Origin: Alphaproteobacteria bacterium
GTDB taxonomy: Bacteria > Pseudomonadota > Alphaproteobacteria > Rhodospirillales > Rhodospirillaceae
Length of the DNA: 50,874 nucleotides
Direction of reading: 5' to 3'
Assembly (NCBI GenBank): GCA_030835385.1
Contig: JAURPI010000004.1
Span: 1-50,874, forward strand
Positions 35,134 to 45,161 of the stretch are shown here, in pieces. The notes under the pieces are model-generated. The model did not search any database. It saw only the letters and a list, made by a program, of their open reading frames with translations, and was not told where the DNA came from. The translations under genes and the position numbers were made by a program. Each line of letters starts with the position of its first letter. Position 1 is the first letter of the stretch.

Positions 35134-35610
35134 ATGATTGTTTACGATCTTTCCTGTGACAACGACCACGAATTTGAGTCGTGGTTTAAAAATAGTGCGG
35201 CCTACGATTCGCTGCGCAAGGGCCGGAAAATTGCGTGCCCCGTTTGTGGGAGCCCAAAAATTCACAAAGCTCCTATGGCGCCTAATATTTCGAAGTCAGG
35301 TATCAAAGAAATGGCGCCAGCGCCTGTGCCTGATGAAGCCAAGGTGAAGGTTCCAGACGTTACTGAAACCGATGATATGGCCGCGGCCATGACGAAGGCG
35401 GTTGAAGCAATCAAAGAGCTTCAGACGACGATCGAAAAGAACTTCGACAATGTAGGTGTGAAGTTTCCCGAAGAGGCACGCAAGATTCACTATGGTGAAG
35501 CAGAACAGCGTGGCATTTACGGTGAAGCAACGGCTGAGGAGGCGCAAGAGCTGATCGACGAGGGAGTCGATATTGCCGCTGTGCCGTGGCAGAAGACCAA
35601 ACCGTCCTAA
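35134..35610 (+). CDS. DUF1178 zinc-ribbon protein
   Basis: This is a conserved alphaproteobacterial and betaproteobacterial family of unknown function. From the ATG at 35134 it has 158 residues starting MIVYDLSCDNDHEFESWF. Likely zinc ligands are Cys8, His12, Cys35 and Cys38 (CPVCGS). A charged middle part is followed by VGVKFPEEARKIHYGEAEQRGIYGEATAEEAQELIDEGV, the most conserved family segment. A longer frame back to 35059 adds 25 residues that family members lack. It is last in the grxC-amidase-DUF1178 run. Confidence 0.85.
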   Translation: MIVYDLSCDNDHEFESWFKNSAAYDSLRKGRKIACPVCGSPKIHKAPMAPNISKSGIKEMAPAPVPDEAKVKVPDVTETDDMAAAMTKAVEAIKELQTTIEKNFDNVGVKFPEEARKIHYGEAEQRGIYGEATAEEAQELIDEGVDIAAVPWQKTKPS

Positions 35611-35691
35611 GCCACCTCTACTTCTAACTCTGCAATTTTGTCGTTCCACATTTGCTGCAGTGCCTCTCCGAGCGCGTCAGCGAATTGGGTG

Positions 35692-36456
35692 CTATCGCAC
35701 TGCTGCGAGGACATAATTCACGGATACATCATCACAGGGGTGCCATTCGCCCGTTGCAAGATCGTAGTCCATACCTTGGATTGCTGTTACTGTGAATCCA
35801 GAGTGGCGCAAGTGGTGTGTCAATTCGCTCGGTTTTACAAATTTCGACCAAGTATGTGTTCCAGCTGGGACCCAGCGCAGAATGTATTCTGCCGCCACTT
35901 TAGCTAGAGCCAGACTCTTAAGTGTTCGATTGATTGTCGACAAAACCAGTATGCCGTTCGGTCCTACTTTTTCCGTGAGGCTATCTATGAACGTTTTGAT
36001 ATCGCTGACGTGTTCAATCACTTCCAATGCTACAACGGCGTCAAATGGGCCATTTGGAGCATCCTTATCCTCAGGGGCTCCAACGCGGTAATCTATTTTC
36101 AATCCTGATGTTTCTGCGTGGTTTCGAGCGGTCGCAATATTTTCCGCAGAGGCATCCAGGCCAACGATGTCAAACCCTAGGCGGGCGAATGGTTCGGTCA
36201 CGAGGCCACCGCCACAGCCCACATCGGTCAAAGAGAGGCCCGAAAAGGGGTCTGTTTTGTCTAGTGACCGGGAAAAATGCGCCGCAAAAAGATTCGCAAG
36301 AATGCGTATTCTGGTTGGATTGAGACGATGCAGAGGGGCAAAAGGACCGCTTGAATCCCACCACGAGGCTGCCTGGGCGGAAAAATTGTCTATTTCCTGC
36401 TGATCCCGCGAACTGGCAGGTTCAAGCGCCTGATCGGATAGAATTGTAGTTACCAT
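35692..36456 (-). CDS. ubiG: Ubiquinone biosynthesis O-methyltransferase
   Basis: It performs both O-methylation steps of ubiquinone synthesis at the inner membrane face. From the ATG at 36456 it has 254 residues. Diagnostic segments are DNFSAQAASWWDSSGPFAPLHRLNPTRI, the SAM-binding LTDVGCGGGLVTEPFARLG, VALEVIEHVSDI, STINRTLKSLALAKVAAEYILRWVP and GTHTWSKFVKPSEL (membrane-interacting region). The frame extends back to 36525 but the added 23 residues are not family-like. It diverges from lysC. Confidence 0.93.
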   Translation of the reverse strand: MVTTILSDQALEPASSRDQQEIDNFSAQAASWWDSSGPFAPLHRLNPTRIRILANLFAAHFSRSLDKTDPFSGLSLTDVGCGGGLVTEPFARLGFDIVGLDASAENIATARNHAETSGLKIDYRVGAPEDKDAPNGPFDAVVALEVIEHVSDIKTFIDSLTEKVGPNGILVLSTINRTLKSLALAKVAAEYILRWVPAGTHTWSKFVKPSELTHHLRHSGFTVTAIQGMDYDLATGEWHPCDDVSVNYVLAAVR

Positions 36457-36662
36457 CTGCCAAAATATCCCTATCTGAGGCCTTTCTTGCCTGTTTCCAG
36501 GCCTTTCAGTATGTATAAGCCGCACGAGAGACTGGGTACCGACCGATATTCATTAACAAATTGAAGTACCTTCGGTCACGGCTACTACGAGCCTATTAAC
36601 ACTTTTCAGGCTTATAGGCTCTGTGGTCAGCAGCTGAGCTGCAAAATGAATAGGGTTGAGCA

Positions 36663-37874
36663 ATGCGGATCGTTCAAAAATTTGGCGGTACCTCGGTAGC
36701 TGATATCGAGCGCATCCAGGCGGTTGCGCAGCGAGTGAAGGCGGAGGTTGATGCCGGCAATCAGGTAGCAGTGGTCGTTTCGGCCATGGCTGGCGTGACC
36801 AATCAGTTGGTCGAATACTGCAGCGCTGCGTCACCGATGCATGATGCGCGTGAATACGATGTCGTGGTCTCAACCGGTGAGCAGGTGACAAGTGGTCTCC
36901 TCGCGATGGTTCTGCAAAGCTTGGGTATTCAGGCGCGATCTTGGTTGGGTTGGCAGATTCCAATCCATACCGACAGTGTCCATAGCAAAGCGAGAATTTT
37001 GTCGATTGATACTGCTGAGTTGGTGAACCGTCTCGAAGATGGCCAAGTTGCTATCGTGCCCGGTTTTCAGGGCCTAGGTGAAGATAATCGAATTACGACT
37101 CTCGGTCGAGGTGGGTCAGACACGACGGCAGTCGCGTTAGCTGCCGCGTTAGATGCTGACCGGTGTGATATCTACACGGATGTTAAGGGCGTTTACACGA
37201 CCGACCCCCGTATTGTGCCTGCGGCCCGTAAGCTCGACAAAGTGACCTATGAAGAGATGCTTGAAATGGCATCTCTGGGCGCAAAGGTTTTGCAAACACG
37301 ATCCGTTGAATTGGCTATGAACCATCACGTGCGTTTGCAGGTGCGTTCATCGTTCTCAACGGCGTCTGGAACCCTTGTTTGTGACGAGGAAGAAATTGTG
37401 GAAAAAGAAATTGTCAGTGGTATCGCCTACAGCCGCGACGAGGCAAAAATCACTCTTGTTGGTGTTGAGGATCGGCCGGGAATAGCGGCGTCCATCTTTG
37501 GTCCGTTGGCCGACGCCAGCATCAACGTCGATATGATCGTTCAAAACGTGTCGGAAGACGGATCTACCGACGTGACCTTTACCGCAGGTCGGGCCGACGT
37601 CGATCGCGCTAAGCAGGTGGTTGAGTCCGACGACACCATAGTTTGTCGCGAAGTTCGATCTGACGGGCAGGTGGTTAAGGTTTCTGTTGTTGGTGTCGGG
37701 ATGCGGTCTCATGTCGGTGTGGCGAAGACCATGTTTGAGGCGCTTGCCGACAAAGGCATCAATATTCAGGTGATTTCTACGTCGGAGATAAAGGTGAGTG
37801 TGCTCATTTCAGAGGAATATACTGAGCTCGCCTTGCGCTCGTTACACACAGCATTTGGGTTGGACGCAGAATGA
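36663..37874 (+). CDS. lysC: Aspartate kinase
   Basis: It phosphorylates aspartate, the first step towards lysine, threonine, methionine and diaminopimelate. The 403 residues show the kinase motif [13 protein letters not shown] at 6-18, [47 protein letters not shown] and [14 protein letters not shown]. Two C-terminal ACT domains follow ([34 protein letters not shown] and [43 protein letters not shown]), which bind lysine or threonine for feedback control. GGGTTGAG precedes the ATG. The next gene begins 15 bases after its stop. Confidence 0.95.
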   Translation: MRIVQKFGGTSVADIERIQAVAQRVKAEVDAGNQVAVVVSAMAGVTNQLVEYCSAASPMHDAREYDVVVSTGEQVTSGLLAMVLQSLGIQARSWLGWQIPIHTDSVHSKARILSIDTAELVNRLEDGQVAIVPGFQGLGEDNRITTLGRGGSDTTAVALAAALDADRCDIYTDVKGVYTTDPRIVPAARKLDKVTYEEMLEMASLGAKVLQTRSVELAMNHHVRLQVRSSFSTASGTLVCDEEEIVEKEIVSGIAYSRDEAKITLVGVEDRPGIAASIFGPLADASINVDMIVQNVSEDGSTDVTFTAGRADVDRAKQVVESDDTIVCREVRSDGQVVKVSVVGVGMRSHVGVAKTMFEALADKGINIQVISTSEIKVSVLISEEYTELALRSLHTAFGLDAE

Positions 37875-37889
37875 CGCGGGTAATTGGTA

Positions 37890-38912
37890 ATGAATGACTC
37901 TGTGGTGCCCGGCCATCTCACGGACTTGTGGGCGAAAGGCAAAGAATTCCTGGGGTGTGAGCACGCGATCATGTGTGGCGCAATGACTTGGGTGTCCGAA
38001 CGGAACCTGGTTGCCGCGATATCCAATGCTGGTGGATTTGGTGTCATTGCATGCGGATCAATGACGCCAGATTTGCTGGACGCAGAGATCAAAGCGACTG
38101 CGGATTTAACGTCTCAGCCTTATGGTGTGAACTTAATCACCATGCACCCTGATTTGGATACGTTGGTTCAGGTCTGCCTATCAAACTCGGTGTCTCATGT
38201 CGTCCTTGCGGGCGGTCTTCCATCCTCGGCGTCTATCATGACGCTCAAAGAAGGCGGGGCTAAGGTCATTTGTTTTGCGCCGGCTCTCGTGATTGCCAAG
38301 AGACTCATTAGGCTCGGCGCCGATGCATTGGTGGTCGAGGGTTCGGAGGCCGGTGGACATATCGGGCCGGTCTCCACAAGCGTCCTGGCTCAGGAAATTC
38401 TGCCGGCGATCAAAGACGTACCGATCTTTGTTGCCGGAGGAATTGGGCGTGGCGAAGCCATCGTCAACTATCTGGAAATGGGCGCCGCAGGTGTGCAGAT
38501 GGGAACCAGGTTCGTCTGTGCTCATGAAAGCATCGCTCATCCGAATTTCAAGAAGGCCTTCGTACGGGGCAACGCCCGTGACGCAATGCCCACGGTACAG
38601 ATCGATAAACGGTTTCCTGTGATTCCGGTGCGCGCCCTGACAAACGCTGGAACTGACGAGTTTATGGAGACTCAGCGCGCGATGATCGAGAAATTCGTGG
38701 CAGGAGAGATCGAACAGATTGCGGCCCAGCTAGAAATCGAGCATTTTTGGGCTGGCGCGTTGCGTAAAGCCGTTATCGACGGGGATGTGGAGCGCGGCTC
38801 GTTGATGGCCGGCCAAAGCGTCGGGATGGTGACTAAAGAGCAATCGACAGAAGAGATCATTGCCGAGTTGGTCGAGCAGGCGAATGCTGCTTTGAGAAAA
38901 AGAAACTACTAA
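37890..38912 (+). CDS. Nitronate monooxygenase family (NPD) flavoprotein
   Basis: This FMN-dependent TIM-barrel protein is of the 2-nitropropane dioxygenase family, which includes nitronate monooxygenases and the FabK enoyl reductases. From the ATG at 37890 it has 340 residues. Motifs are CGAMTWVSERNLVAAISNAGGFGVIACGS, QPYGVNLITMHP, KVICFAPALVIAKRLIRLGADALVVEGSEAGGHIGP and PIFVAGGIGRGEAIVNYLEMGAAGVQMGTRFVCAHES (phosphate-binding). The specific reaction cannot be assigned. It is downstream of lysC in the same direction, where many relatives place other genes, so it may be a lineage-specific insertion. Confidence 0.82.
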   Translation: MNDSVVPGHLTDLWAKGKEFLGCEHAIMCGAMTWVSERNLVAAISNAGGFGVIACGSMTPDLLDAEIKATADLTSQPYGVNLITMHPDLDTLVQVCLSNSVSHVVLAGGLPSSASIMTLKEGGAKVICFAPALVIAKRLIRLGADALVVEGSEAGGHIGPVSTSVLAQEILPAIKDVPIFVAGGIGRGEAIVNYLEMGAAGVQMGTRFVCAHESIAHPNFKKAFVRGNARDAMPTVQIDKRFPVIPVRALTNAGTDEFMETQRAMIEKFVAGEIEQIAAQLEIEHFWAGALRKAVIDGDVERGSLMAGQSVGMVTKEQSTEEIIAELVEQANAALRKRNY

Positions 38913-38950
38913 CAGTTCAGTTCCCAGCACGCCGTACTGAGCCATTAATT

Positions 38951-38991
38951 GTTCTAATGGTATCAATATGATACGATAACCCATTAGGAAC
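38951..38991. promoter_or_regulatory. Imperfect dyad upstream of the rodZ-like gene
   Basis: GTTCTAATGGTATC (38951-38964) is mirrored by GATAACCCATTAGGAAC (38975-38991), with small bulges, and the interior TATCA-ATA-TGATA is itself near-palindromic. The right arm ends in AGGA, placed as a ribosome-binding site for a 24-codon frame starting at 38993. It could be a terminator for the upstream gene (no T-run, so unlikely), an operator, or a leader hairpin hiding the ribosome-binding site. Confidence 0.4.
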
Positions 38992-39018
38992 AATGATGTT
39001 TCGGGTGCAACTGGATGG

Positions 39019-40440
39019 GTGCTCACCGTCCCGGGTTTGGCTCAAAGTGAGAAGATCGCAAATTTGAACAAGGCTGATCCATATGGCGACATGACGCCTG
39101 CATCTGGCCTGGTTTCTGGCGATCATCCTGCGTCTGCAGAGCCCAAGGCTCGGGCTGAGGAGCCAGTTCAAGCAGATAGTATTGGGGCCTTCTTGTGCGC
39201 GACACGCATGCGTGCTGGCGGCGACCTGCAAGAAATCGCAAAAATTCTTTGTATTCGCTACGGCTACCTTGTCGCGATTGAAGATGGGCGCCACGAAGAC
39301 TTACCTGGTAGCGCCTATTCGGTTGGATTTGTTCGAGCCTATGCAGATTATCTCGGTCTTGACGGCAACGAGGTTGTTCGACGTCTCCGTGAAGAAACAG
39401 ACGGCACCGTAAAAACGGCTCGCTTCGAATTTCCAATGCCGAGTGGTGAAAGTGGTTTGCCCAACGGTGGGTTGCTTGCCATCGCGATGGTCTTAGGCAT
39501 GGTGGTCTATGGGTCTTGGTACACGATGACCAATGCGGACCGTGACGCTGTCGATTTGATACAAGAAGTTCCGGGTCGGCTAGCTGTTCTGATCCAAGAT
39601 GAAAATACAGGTCCAACAGATTTGGAATCGAACGAGCCCCAAGGCGCGGGCGCTTCCGATGCCTCCAGTTCCGAAGCTACGATTGCCGCAGATAGCATTG
39701 TAGAAAATGCACCGGTCTCTGAAAGCGTCTCTGCAGCAGAACAGCAGGCTGTCGCAGCGGTCGGTGAAGCGATGGAACAGGTACCGACGGACGACGTATC
39801 CCAAACGCCCGTGCTCCCAGCATCTGAAGATGAGCCGGCGGTGCCTGAGCCCGCAATAGAAGTCGCGACGGTAGTGCCGGAAACAGAGCCGGTTGAGCCT
39901 CCGGCGCGAGGTGTTGAGCGACAAGAAGAGCCAGATATCGTCCAGACTGATGCAACATCAGAGGAAGAGGTGGACATCTATGAGGTGGCATCTCCAGAGA
40001 GCGTCGCGATGGAAGTTGCGGTGGTCGCCGAAGTTGCGGCAGTGGAAGTTGAGCAGCCAGTTAATACTGAAGAGCCAGTAGCACGGGTGGCAGAAAATTC
40101 GGTCGAAGCCGATGTAGAGAATGAGCAAATAGAAGGTGCGTCGGTCGTTGTTCCTGTAAGCAAGCCGGAAGAGCCGTTGGTTATTGAATTGCGTGCTAAG
40201 TCTGACAGTTGGATCCAGGTGCGTGACGGCAATGAACTGCTGCTAACTCGTCTATTGCGCGAGGGCGAAGTCTACCAAGTTCCAGATCGCCAAGGGCTAA
40301 CCCTGATGACCGGCAATGCTGGTGGTCTTGAAGTCTTTGTAGACGGTGAACTCATGCCGCCGCTTGGAGATGTCGGTGTGGTGCGTAGAGGTGTCCCGCT
40401 GAGTGCGGAGCGATTGCGCTCTGGAGTGGCTCCCAGTTAG
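39019..40440 (+). CDS. RodZ-like helix-turn-helix membrane protein
   Basis: RodZ links the MreB cytoskeleton to cell-wall synthesis in the inner membrane. The 473-residue frame has a cytoplasmic HTH_25 domain at about 54-120 (SIGAFLCATRMRAGGDLQEIAK, ILCIRYGYLVAIEDGRHEDLPGSAYSVGFVRAYADYLGL), one membrane helix at about 150-168, a long acidic linker of about 200 residues rich in Glu, Val, Ala and Pro, and a terminal DUF4115 domain (about 390-460, ELRAKSDSWIQVRDGNELL). The start is uncertain: GTG 39019 begins the frame, but ATG 39091 is also possible and family members start nearer the HTH. ispG follows, a common order. Confidence 0.78.
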   Translation: MLTVPGLAQSEKIANLNKADPYGDMTPASGLVSGDHPASAEPKARAEEPVQADSIGAFLCATRMRAGGDLQEIAKILCIRYGYLVAIEDGRHEDLPGSAYSVGFVRAYADYLGLDGNEVVRRLREETDGTVKTARFEFPMPSGESGLPNGGLLAIAMVLGMVVYGSWYTMTNADRDAVDLIQEVPGRLAVLIQDENTGPTDLESNEPQGAGASDASSSEATIAADSIVENAPVSESVSAAEQQAVAAVGEAMEQVPTDDVSQTPVLPASEDEPAVPEPAIEVATVVPETEPVEPPARGVERQEEPDIVQTDATSEEEVDIYEVASPESVAMEVAVVAEVAAVEVEQPVNTEEPVARVAENSVEADVENEQIEGASVVVPVSKPEEPLVIELRAKSDSWIQVRDGNELLLTRLLREGEVYQVPDRQGLTLMTGNAGGLEVFVDGELMPPLGDVGVVRRGVPLSAERLRSGVAPS

Positions 40441-40529
40441 GGCTGCTCCATTGGACCGGCTATTGTGAGCCAGGTTTTTAGGCTATAAGCCAACCAAGTC
40501 ATGTATCCAATCAACCGTTTGGCAAAACG

Positions 40530-41666
40530 ATGAGTATCAGGCCGTACAGAGATATTCACCGGCGTCAGTCCCGCCAAATTCGGGTGGGACCGGTATTGGT
40601 TGGAGGCGATGCACCAATATCCGTGCAGTCCATGACCAACACCCTGACCTCTGACGCTAATGCTACAACCCGCCAGGTCAAAGCTTTGGAAGAGGCAGGG
40701 GCTGACATTGTACGCGTGTCATGTCCGGATGAAGAATCGACGGCGACTCTATCCGAGATCGTTAAAGCTGTTGATGTCCCTATTGTTGCAGATATCCACT
40801 TTCACTATCAGAGAGCCATCGAAGCGGCAGAGGCCGGAGCGGCCTGCTTGAGGATCAATCCAGGCAATATCGGGTCGAAAGAACGTGTGCGTGACGTTGT
40901 GCAGGCCGCCAAAGATAACGGCTGCAGTATGCGCATTGGCGTCAATGCCGGCAGTCTAGAAAAGCATCTTCTGGAAAAGTATGGGGAGCCCAACCCCGAG
41001 GCTCTTGTCGAGAGCGCGCTCTATCACGCCAAGATTTTAGAAGACCATGATTTTACGGAATTTAAGATTAGCGTTAAGGCGTCGGACGTTTTTCTTGCGG
41101 TCGCGGCTTATCAAGGCTTAGCCGACCAATGCGACTATCCTCTTCACCTCGGCATTACAGAGGCGGGCGGGCTGAGGTCAGGCACTGTTAAGTCGGCTAT
41201 CGGGATTGGCAGTCTATTGTGGGCGGGGATAGGCGATACAATTCGGGTATCATTGTCGGCGGACCCAGTTGAAGAAATCAAAGTCGGTTTTGATCTTCTT
41301 AAATCATTGGACCTACGACATCGCGGCGTTCGGATTGTTTCTTGTCCATCCTGCGCCCGACAGGGATTTGACGTCATCAAAACCGTTGAAACGCTTGAGA
41401 ACCGTTTGTCACACATTTCGACCCCTCTTTCCGTTTCGATCATTGGTTGTGTGGTAAATGGACCAGGAGAGGCCCGCCTGACTGACATAGGCATTACGGG
41501 CGGCGGCAGCGGAGCGCATAAGGTCTACATTTCTGGTCTTCCTGACCACAATGTAGGCGACGATGACAAGATTGATCACCTTGTGTATTTGATTGAACAA
41601 AAGGCAGCTCAAATTGAAAACGCTGCTGGTGATGATAAGAACGAACCAGCTCACGCTGCCGAATAG
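40530..41666 (+). CDS. ispG: 4-hydroxy-3-methylbut-2-enyl diphosphate synthase
   Basis: This 4Fe-4S enzyme makes HMBPP in the MEP isoprenoid pathway. The 378 residues are the bacterial short form. Seen are [58 protein letters not shown] and [10 protein letters not shown]. The cluster ligands are Cys272 and Cys275 ([13 protein letters not shown]) and Cys307 with Glu314 ([15 protein letters not shown]). It lies 90 bases after the rodZ-like gene and 51 bases before hisS. Confidence 0.95.
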   Translation: MSIRPYRDIHRRQSRQIRVGPVLVGGDAPISVQSMTNTLTSDANATTRQVKALEEAGADIVRVSCPDEESTATLSEIVKAVDVPIVADIHFHYQRAIEAAEAGAACLRINPGNIGSKERVRDVVQAAKDNGCSMRIGVNAGSLEKHLLEKYGEPNPEALVESALYHAKILEDHDFTEFKISVKASDVFLAVAAYQGLADQCDYPLHLGITEAGGLRSGTVKSAIGIGSLLWAGIGDTIRVSLSADPVEEIKVGFDLLKSLDLRHRGVRIVSCPSCARQGFDVIKTVETLENRLSHISTPLSVSIIGCVVNGPGEARLTDIGITGGGSGAHKVYISGLPDHNVGDDDKIDHLVYLIEQKAAQIENAAGDDKNEPAHAAE

Positions 41667-41717
41667 CGACTTAGACCTTATTCTCTGACTCAATTTATGA
41701 TTTGAGGACGTTTCTTT

Positions 41718-42965
41718 GTGACCAATCTCCAGCCGGTACGCGGTACTCATGATCTCCTTCCGGAAGACCACAAGCGTCACCATCATGTGAAAAAATTGGC
41801 GCGGAAAACGTCTGAGCTCTATGGCTTTGATGAAGTGGCGACACCTATCTTTGAATTTACAGAGGTGTTTGCTCGCACGCTCGGTGACACGTCGGACATT
41901 GTAACCAAAGAAATGTACACCTTTGAGACCAAGGGCGGTGAAAGCGTGACACTGCGGCCGGAAGGGACGGCGGGGGTGGCGCGCGCGTTTATCTCCAATG
42001 GTCTGGCGCAGCATGTGCCCGTAAAAGCGTTCTATACGGGCCCAATGTTCCGTCATGAACGCCCTCAAAAAGGACGGCAGAGGCAGTTTCATCAAATTGG
42101 TGTTGAGTTGATTGGGGTCGAAGGACCTCAAGCCGATATTGAGGTGATTGCGCTTGGGTATCACATTCTCAAAGACCTGGGCGTACTGGAAAGCACCACA
42201 CTTGAAATCAACTCTCTTGGCGACACCCAGAGTCGTGCCGCATTCCGCGCTGTTCTTACCGAGTATTTTGAATCCCATAGCTCGAGCTTGTCTGCAGACA
42301 GTCGGAACCGGCTCGCAAAAAACCCCCTCAGGATTCTAGATTCGAAAGATGATGGAGATCGGAAGATTGTCGCGGGTGCGCCAGATTTTGCCGAGCACCT
42401 TAACGACGTATCTAAGGGTTTTATCGATACTGTCCAACAGGGTCTGACAGATCTCGGTATCTCCTACCAACGGAATCCAAAATTGGTGCGGGGATTGGAT
42501 TACTACTGCCACACCGCGTTTGAATTCACGACAACTGAACTCGGCGCGCAAAGCGCGGTGCTTGCCGGTGGTCGTTATGACGGGTTGATCGAACAGATGG
42601 GTGGTCCTTCGACACCCGGGGTTGGTTGGGCAGCTGGTATTGAGCGCCTCTCTATGCTGGCTGGCGACCCGCCAGCACTAGATCGGCCGATATCCGTAGT
42701 CCCTGTTTCTGCTGATCTCTCTGGCAAGGCACAGGAACTTGCTCAAAGCCTCAGGAATGCTGGAGTCTCGGTGGAATTCTCGTTTACCGGCAACATGAAG
42801 CGCCGATTGAAACGGGCTGACAAAAACAATGCGCGGGCCGCTTTGATTCTTGGTGAGGATGAGTTGAAAGACGACAAGATTATGTTGCGTGATCTTGATA
42901 GTGGTGAGCAGGAGGCGATCCCATTAAATACGGTCGTAGAAACACTGCAAAGAATATACTCTTAA
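41718..42965 (+). CDS. hisS: Histidine--tRNA ligase
   Basis: It charges tRNA-His. The 415 residues are a class II synthetase: the start PVRGTHDLLPED, motif 1 near EVATPIFEFTEVFARTLGDTSDIVTKEMYTF, motif 2 in TLRPEGTAGVARAFI and GPMFRHERPQKGRQRQFHQIGVELIG, then GLDYYCHTAFEF, and motif 3 in GVGWAAGIERLSML. The C-terminal anticodon-binding domain follows from about 325. The start is GTG with GAGGA nine bases upstream. prfA begins 16 bases after its stop, giving a hisS-prfA-prmC operon. Confidence 0.95.
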   Translation: MTNLQPVRGTHDLLPEDHKRHHHVKKLARKTSELYGFDEVATPIFEFTEVFARTLGDTSDIVTKEMYTFETKGGESVTLRPEGTAGVARAFISNGLAQHVPVKAFYTGPMFRHERPQKGRQRQFHQIGVELIGVEGPQADIEVIALGYHILKDLGVLESTTLEINSLGDTQSRAAFRAVLTEYFESHSSSLSADSRNRLAKNPLRILDSKDDGDRKIVAGAPDFAEHLNDVSKGFIDTVQQGLTDLGISYQRNPKLVRGLDYYCHTAFEFTTTELGAQSAVLAGGRYDGLIEQMGGPSTPGVGWAAGIERLSMLAGDPPALDRPISVVPVSADLSGKAQELAQSLRNAGVSVEFSFTGNMKRRLKRADKNNARAALILGEDELKDDKIMLRDLDSGEQEAIPLNTVVETLQRIYS

Positions 42966-42981
42966 TTGAGACGTTGTCGTT

Positions 42982-44061
42982 ATGAGCCTTGAAGAAAACC
43001 TCACTCGCATTGTCGCGCGCCACGACGAAATACAGTCCCGGTTGGCTAACGACCGTGATTTGGACTCCAAACTGCTGTCTGAACTCGGGAAAGAGCTTTC
43101 GGATCTCAATCCAATTGTCGAAAAAATCCAAACTGTTGAACAACTCAGGGATCAGATCATAGAAGCACAATCCATTATTCAGGAATCGTCTGGCGATAAA
43201 GATATGAAGGCAATGGCTGAGGAGGAATTGACCAACCTACTCGCCCGCGTTCCCAATGAAGAAGCCGAACTTCAGGTCATGCTTATCCCGAAAGATGCAG
43301 ATGACGCTCGCAATGCACTTTTGGAAGTTCGGGCGGGCACTGGGGGCGAAGAGGCGGCGTTATTTGCCGCCGATTTGTTCCGGATGTACGAAAGGTATGC
43401 ATCGTCTAAGGGTTGGAAATTTGAGATCATGGACCTGAGCGAGACGGGAATTGGCGGGTTTAAGGAAGCCATCGCTACGATTTCAGGAAAAGAGGTTTTC
43501 GGCCGTTTGAAATTTGAGTCAGGCGTGCATCGCGTTCAACGGGTGCCGACCACAGAATCAGGCGGTCGCGTTCACACGTCTGCTGCTACGGTGGCGATCA
43601 TGCCTGAAGTGGAAGACGTTGATATTGAAATTGATACTAAAGATTTGCGTGTAGATACGTACCGAGCTCAAGGTGCTGGAGGCCAGCATGTTAACAAGAC
43701 GGATAGCGCCGTGCGTATCACACACCTTCCAACTAATACGGTCGTGCAATGCCAGGATCAGAGCTCTCAGCATAAAAACCGGGCGAAAGCGATGAAGGTG
43801 CTCAGGGCCAGACTCTATGACCAAGCCAAGCTTGAGAAAGAAACGGCGCGGGCAGCAGATCGGAAAGGTCAAGTGGGTAGCGGCGATCGATCGGAACGCA
43901 TTCGCACCTATAATTTCCCGCAAGGCCGGGTCACTGATCACCGCATTAACCTGACCATGCATAAGCTCGAAGACATGTTGCAGGGGGCTGCGCTAGATGA
44001 AGTTGTCGACGCCCTGACCGCTGAAGACCAGGCAAGCAAACTTGCTGCAATGACCAACTAA
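42982..44061 (+). CDS. prfA: Peptide chain release factor 1
   Basis: It terminates translation at UAA and UAG. The 359 residues show [22 protein letters not shown], the stop-codon-reading P-T-T motif at 189-191 (RVPTTESGG, the RF1 signature rather than the SPF of RF2), and [20 protein letters not shown] with the GGQ loop at 233-235. The glutamine of GGQ is the substrate of PrmC, encoded 16 bases downstream. The end [22 protein letters not shown] is standard. Confidence 0.96.
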   Translation: MSLEENLTRIVARHDEIQSRLANDRDLDSKLLSELGKELSDLNPIVEKIQTVEQLRDQIIEAQSIIQESSGDKDMKAMAEEELTNLLARVPNEEAELQVMLIPKDADDARNALLEVRAGTGGEEAALFAADLFRMYERYASSKGWKFEIMDLSETGIGGFKEAIATISGKEVFGRLKFESGVHRVQRVPTTESGGRVHTSAATVAIMPEVEDVDIEIDTKDLRVDTYRAQGAGGQHVNKTDSAVRITHLPTNTVVQCQDQSSQHKNRAKAMKVLRARLYDQAKLEKETARAADRKGQVGSGDRSERIRTYNFPQGRVTDHRINLTMHKLEDMLQGAALDEVVDALTAEDQASKLAAMTN

Positions 44062-44077
44062 CAAAGGCGACGGTATC

Positions 44078-44995
44078 ATGTCGCATGTGTTGGAAGACGT
44101 TCTTCAAGAAAGTGCTGATAGTTTAAAAGCCTCTGGAGCAGAGTCTCCACGCCTGGACGTGCGAATGTTGGCATCTGCGGTTCTGGAATGCTCACCAAAA
44201 GATGTTCTTATGCAGTCAACGGCTACGATGCGCGATCAGGACTATGATCGCTTTCAAGAGCTCGTTAGTCGCCGATGCAAGGGCGAACCCGTCAGTCGAA
44301 TTATTGGCGTAAGAGAATTCTGGAGTCTGCCATTTTCGTTATCCGCAGACACACTTGACCCTCGACCAGATTCAGAAACGATCATTGAAGCCGCGTTAAA
44401 GATTCACTCTGATTCAGCGGTCAAATCGCTCTCGGTACTTGATGCGGGAACAGGGACCGGTTGTTTGCTGCTCGCCCTGCTGAGCGAATGGACGTCTGCC
44501 TCCGGGGTTGGTGTTGATATATCCGTAGGGGCGATCAAGACAGCGCATGCAAATGCAGTCGACCTGGGAATGGCTCAGAGGGCTCACTTTGTCGTTGGTG
44601 ACTGGCTCGGATCAGTAGGGGGGCAGTTTGACGTTATCGTTAGTAATCCGCCGTATATCCGAGAAGAAGAAATCCCGGCCTTATCGCCGGATGTTCGGCT
44701 TTATGATCCTCAATTAGCCTTATTGGGAGGTGCCGATGGACTGGCTGCCTATCGAAAATTAATACCTGAATGTCGGCAGCTTTTGTGCCCTGGAGGGGTG
44801 TTGGTGCTTGAGTTGGGTCGCGGGCAGGAGGCTGATGTTAGCCACATAATTGAGGCGGAAGGCTTAGGCCGAATCGAAAGCCATCGAGACCTGAACGGTA
44901 TCGTGCGATGTCTTTCTGCTACTGTTGCACAAAAAAAGGTTGGAAAATCGAAACAAGCTGGCTACGATAATTTCACCAACGAAAACCTTGATTGA
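44078..44995 (+). CDS. prmC: Release factor glutamine methyltransferase
   Basis: It N5-methylates the GGQ glutamine of release factors, including the product of the gene just upstream. The 305 residues are slightly longer than usual because of a basic tail (KKVGKSKQAGYDNFTNENLD). The N-terminal helical domain contains SPRLDVRMLASAVLEC and EPVSRIIGVREFWSLPF. The SAM-binding motif is LDAGTGTGCLLLALL (121 onward). The substrate-glutamine motif is NPPY at 190-193 (VIVSNPPYIREEE). GGADGLAAYRKLIPEC and GGVLVLELGRGQEADV close the domain. Confidence 0.94.
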   Translation: MSHVLEDVLQESADSLKASGAESPRLDVRMLASAVLECSPKDVLMQSTATMRDQDYDRFQELVSRRCKGEPVSRIIGVREFWSLPFSLSADTLDPRPDSETIIEAALKIHSDSAVKSLSVLDAGTGTGCLLLALLSEWTSASGVGVDISVGAIKTAHANAVDLGMAQRAHFVVGDWLGSVGGQFDVIVSNPPYIREEEIPALSPDVRLYDPQLALLGGADGLAAYRKLIPECRQLLCPGGVLVLELGRGQEADVSHIIEAEGLGRIESHRDLNGIVRCLSATVAQKKVGKSKQAGYDNFTNENLD

Positions 44996-45161
44996 TTGGC
45001 AGTTTGGCCAACGTACTTAGGTCTTCGTTTGAGAACAGCAGGGGCTGTTCACAGTCAACTCCCATAAGACGATCTTCGGGAGCCGCAAGGCGGAAAAGTT
45101 TTCTGTCGCGGTTATGACTGGACTAAGAGGAATTTGATCCAACAACTCGGCACAAGACTCT

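Noticed and set aside
35607-35714. A 35-codon minus-strand frame overlapping the end of ubiG and running to the DUF1178 stop
   Set aside because: It has an ATG and a plausible amphipathic sequence but no ribosome-binding site and no recognisable family. It is too short to separate from chance.
39507-39991. Long Ser/Ala- and Leu/Pro-rich minus-strand frames opposite the rodZ-like linker
   Set aside because: They arise from the repetitive Glu/Val/Ala codons of the acidic linker on the other strand.
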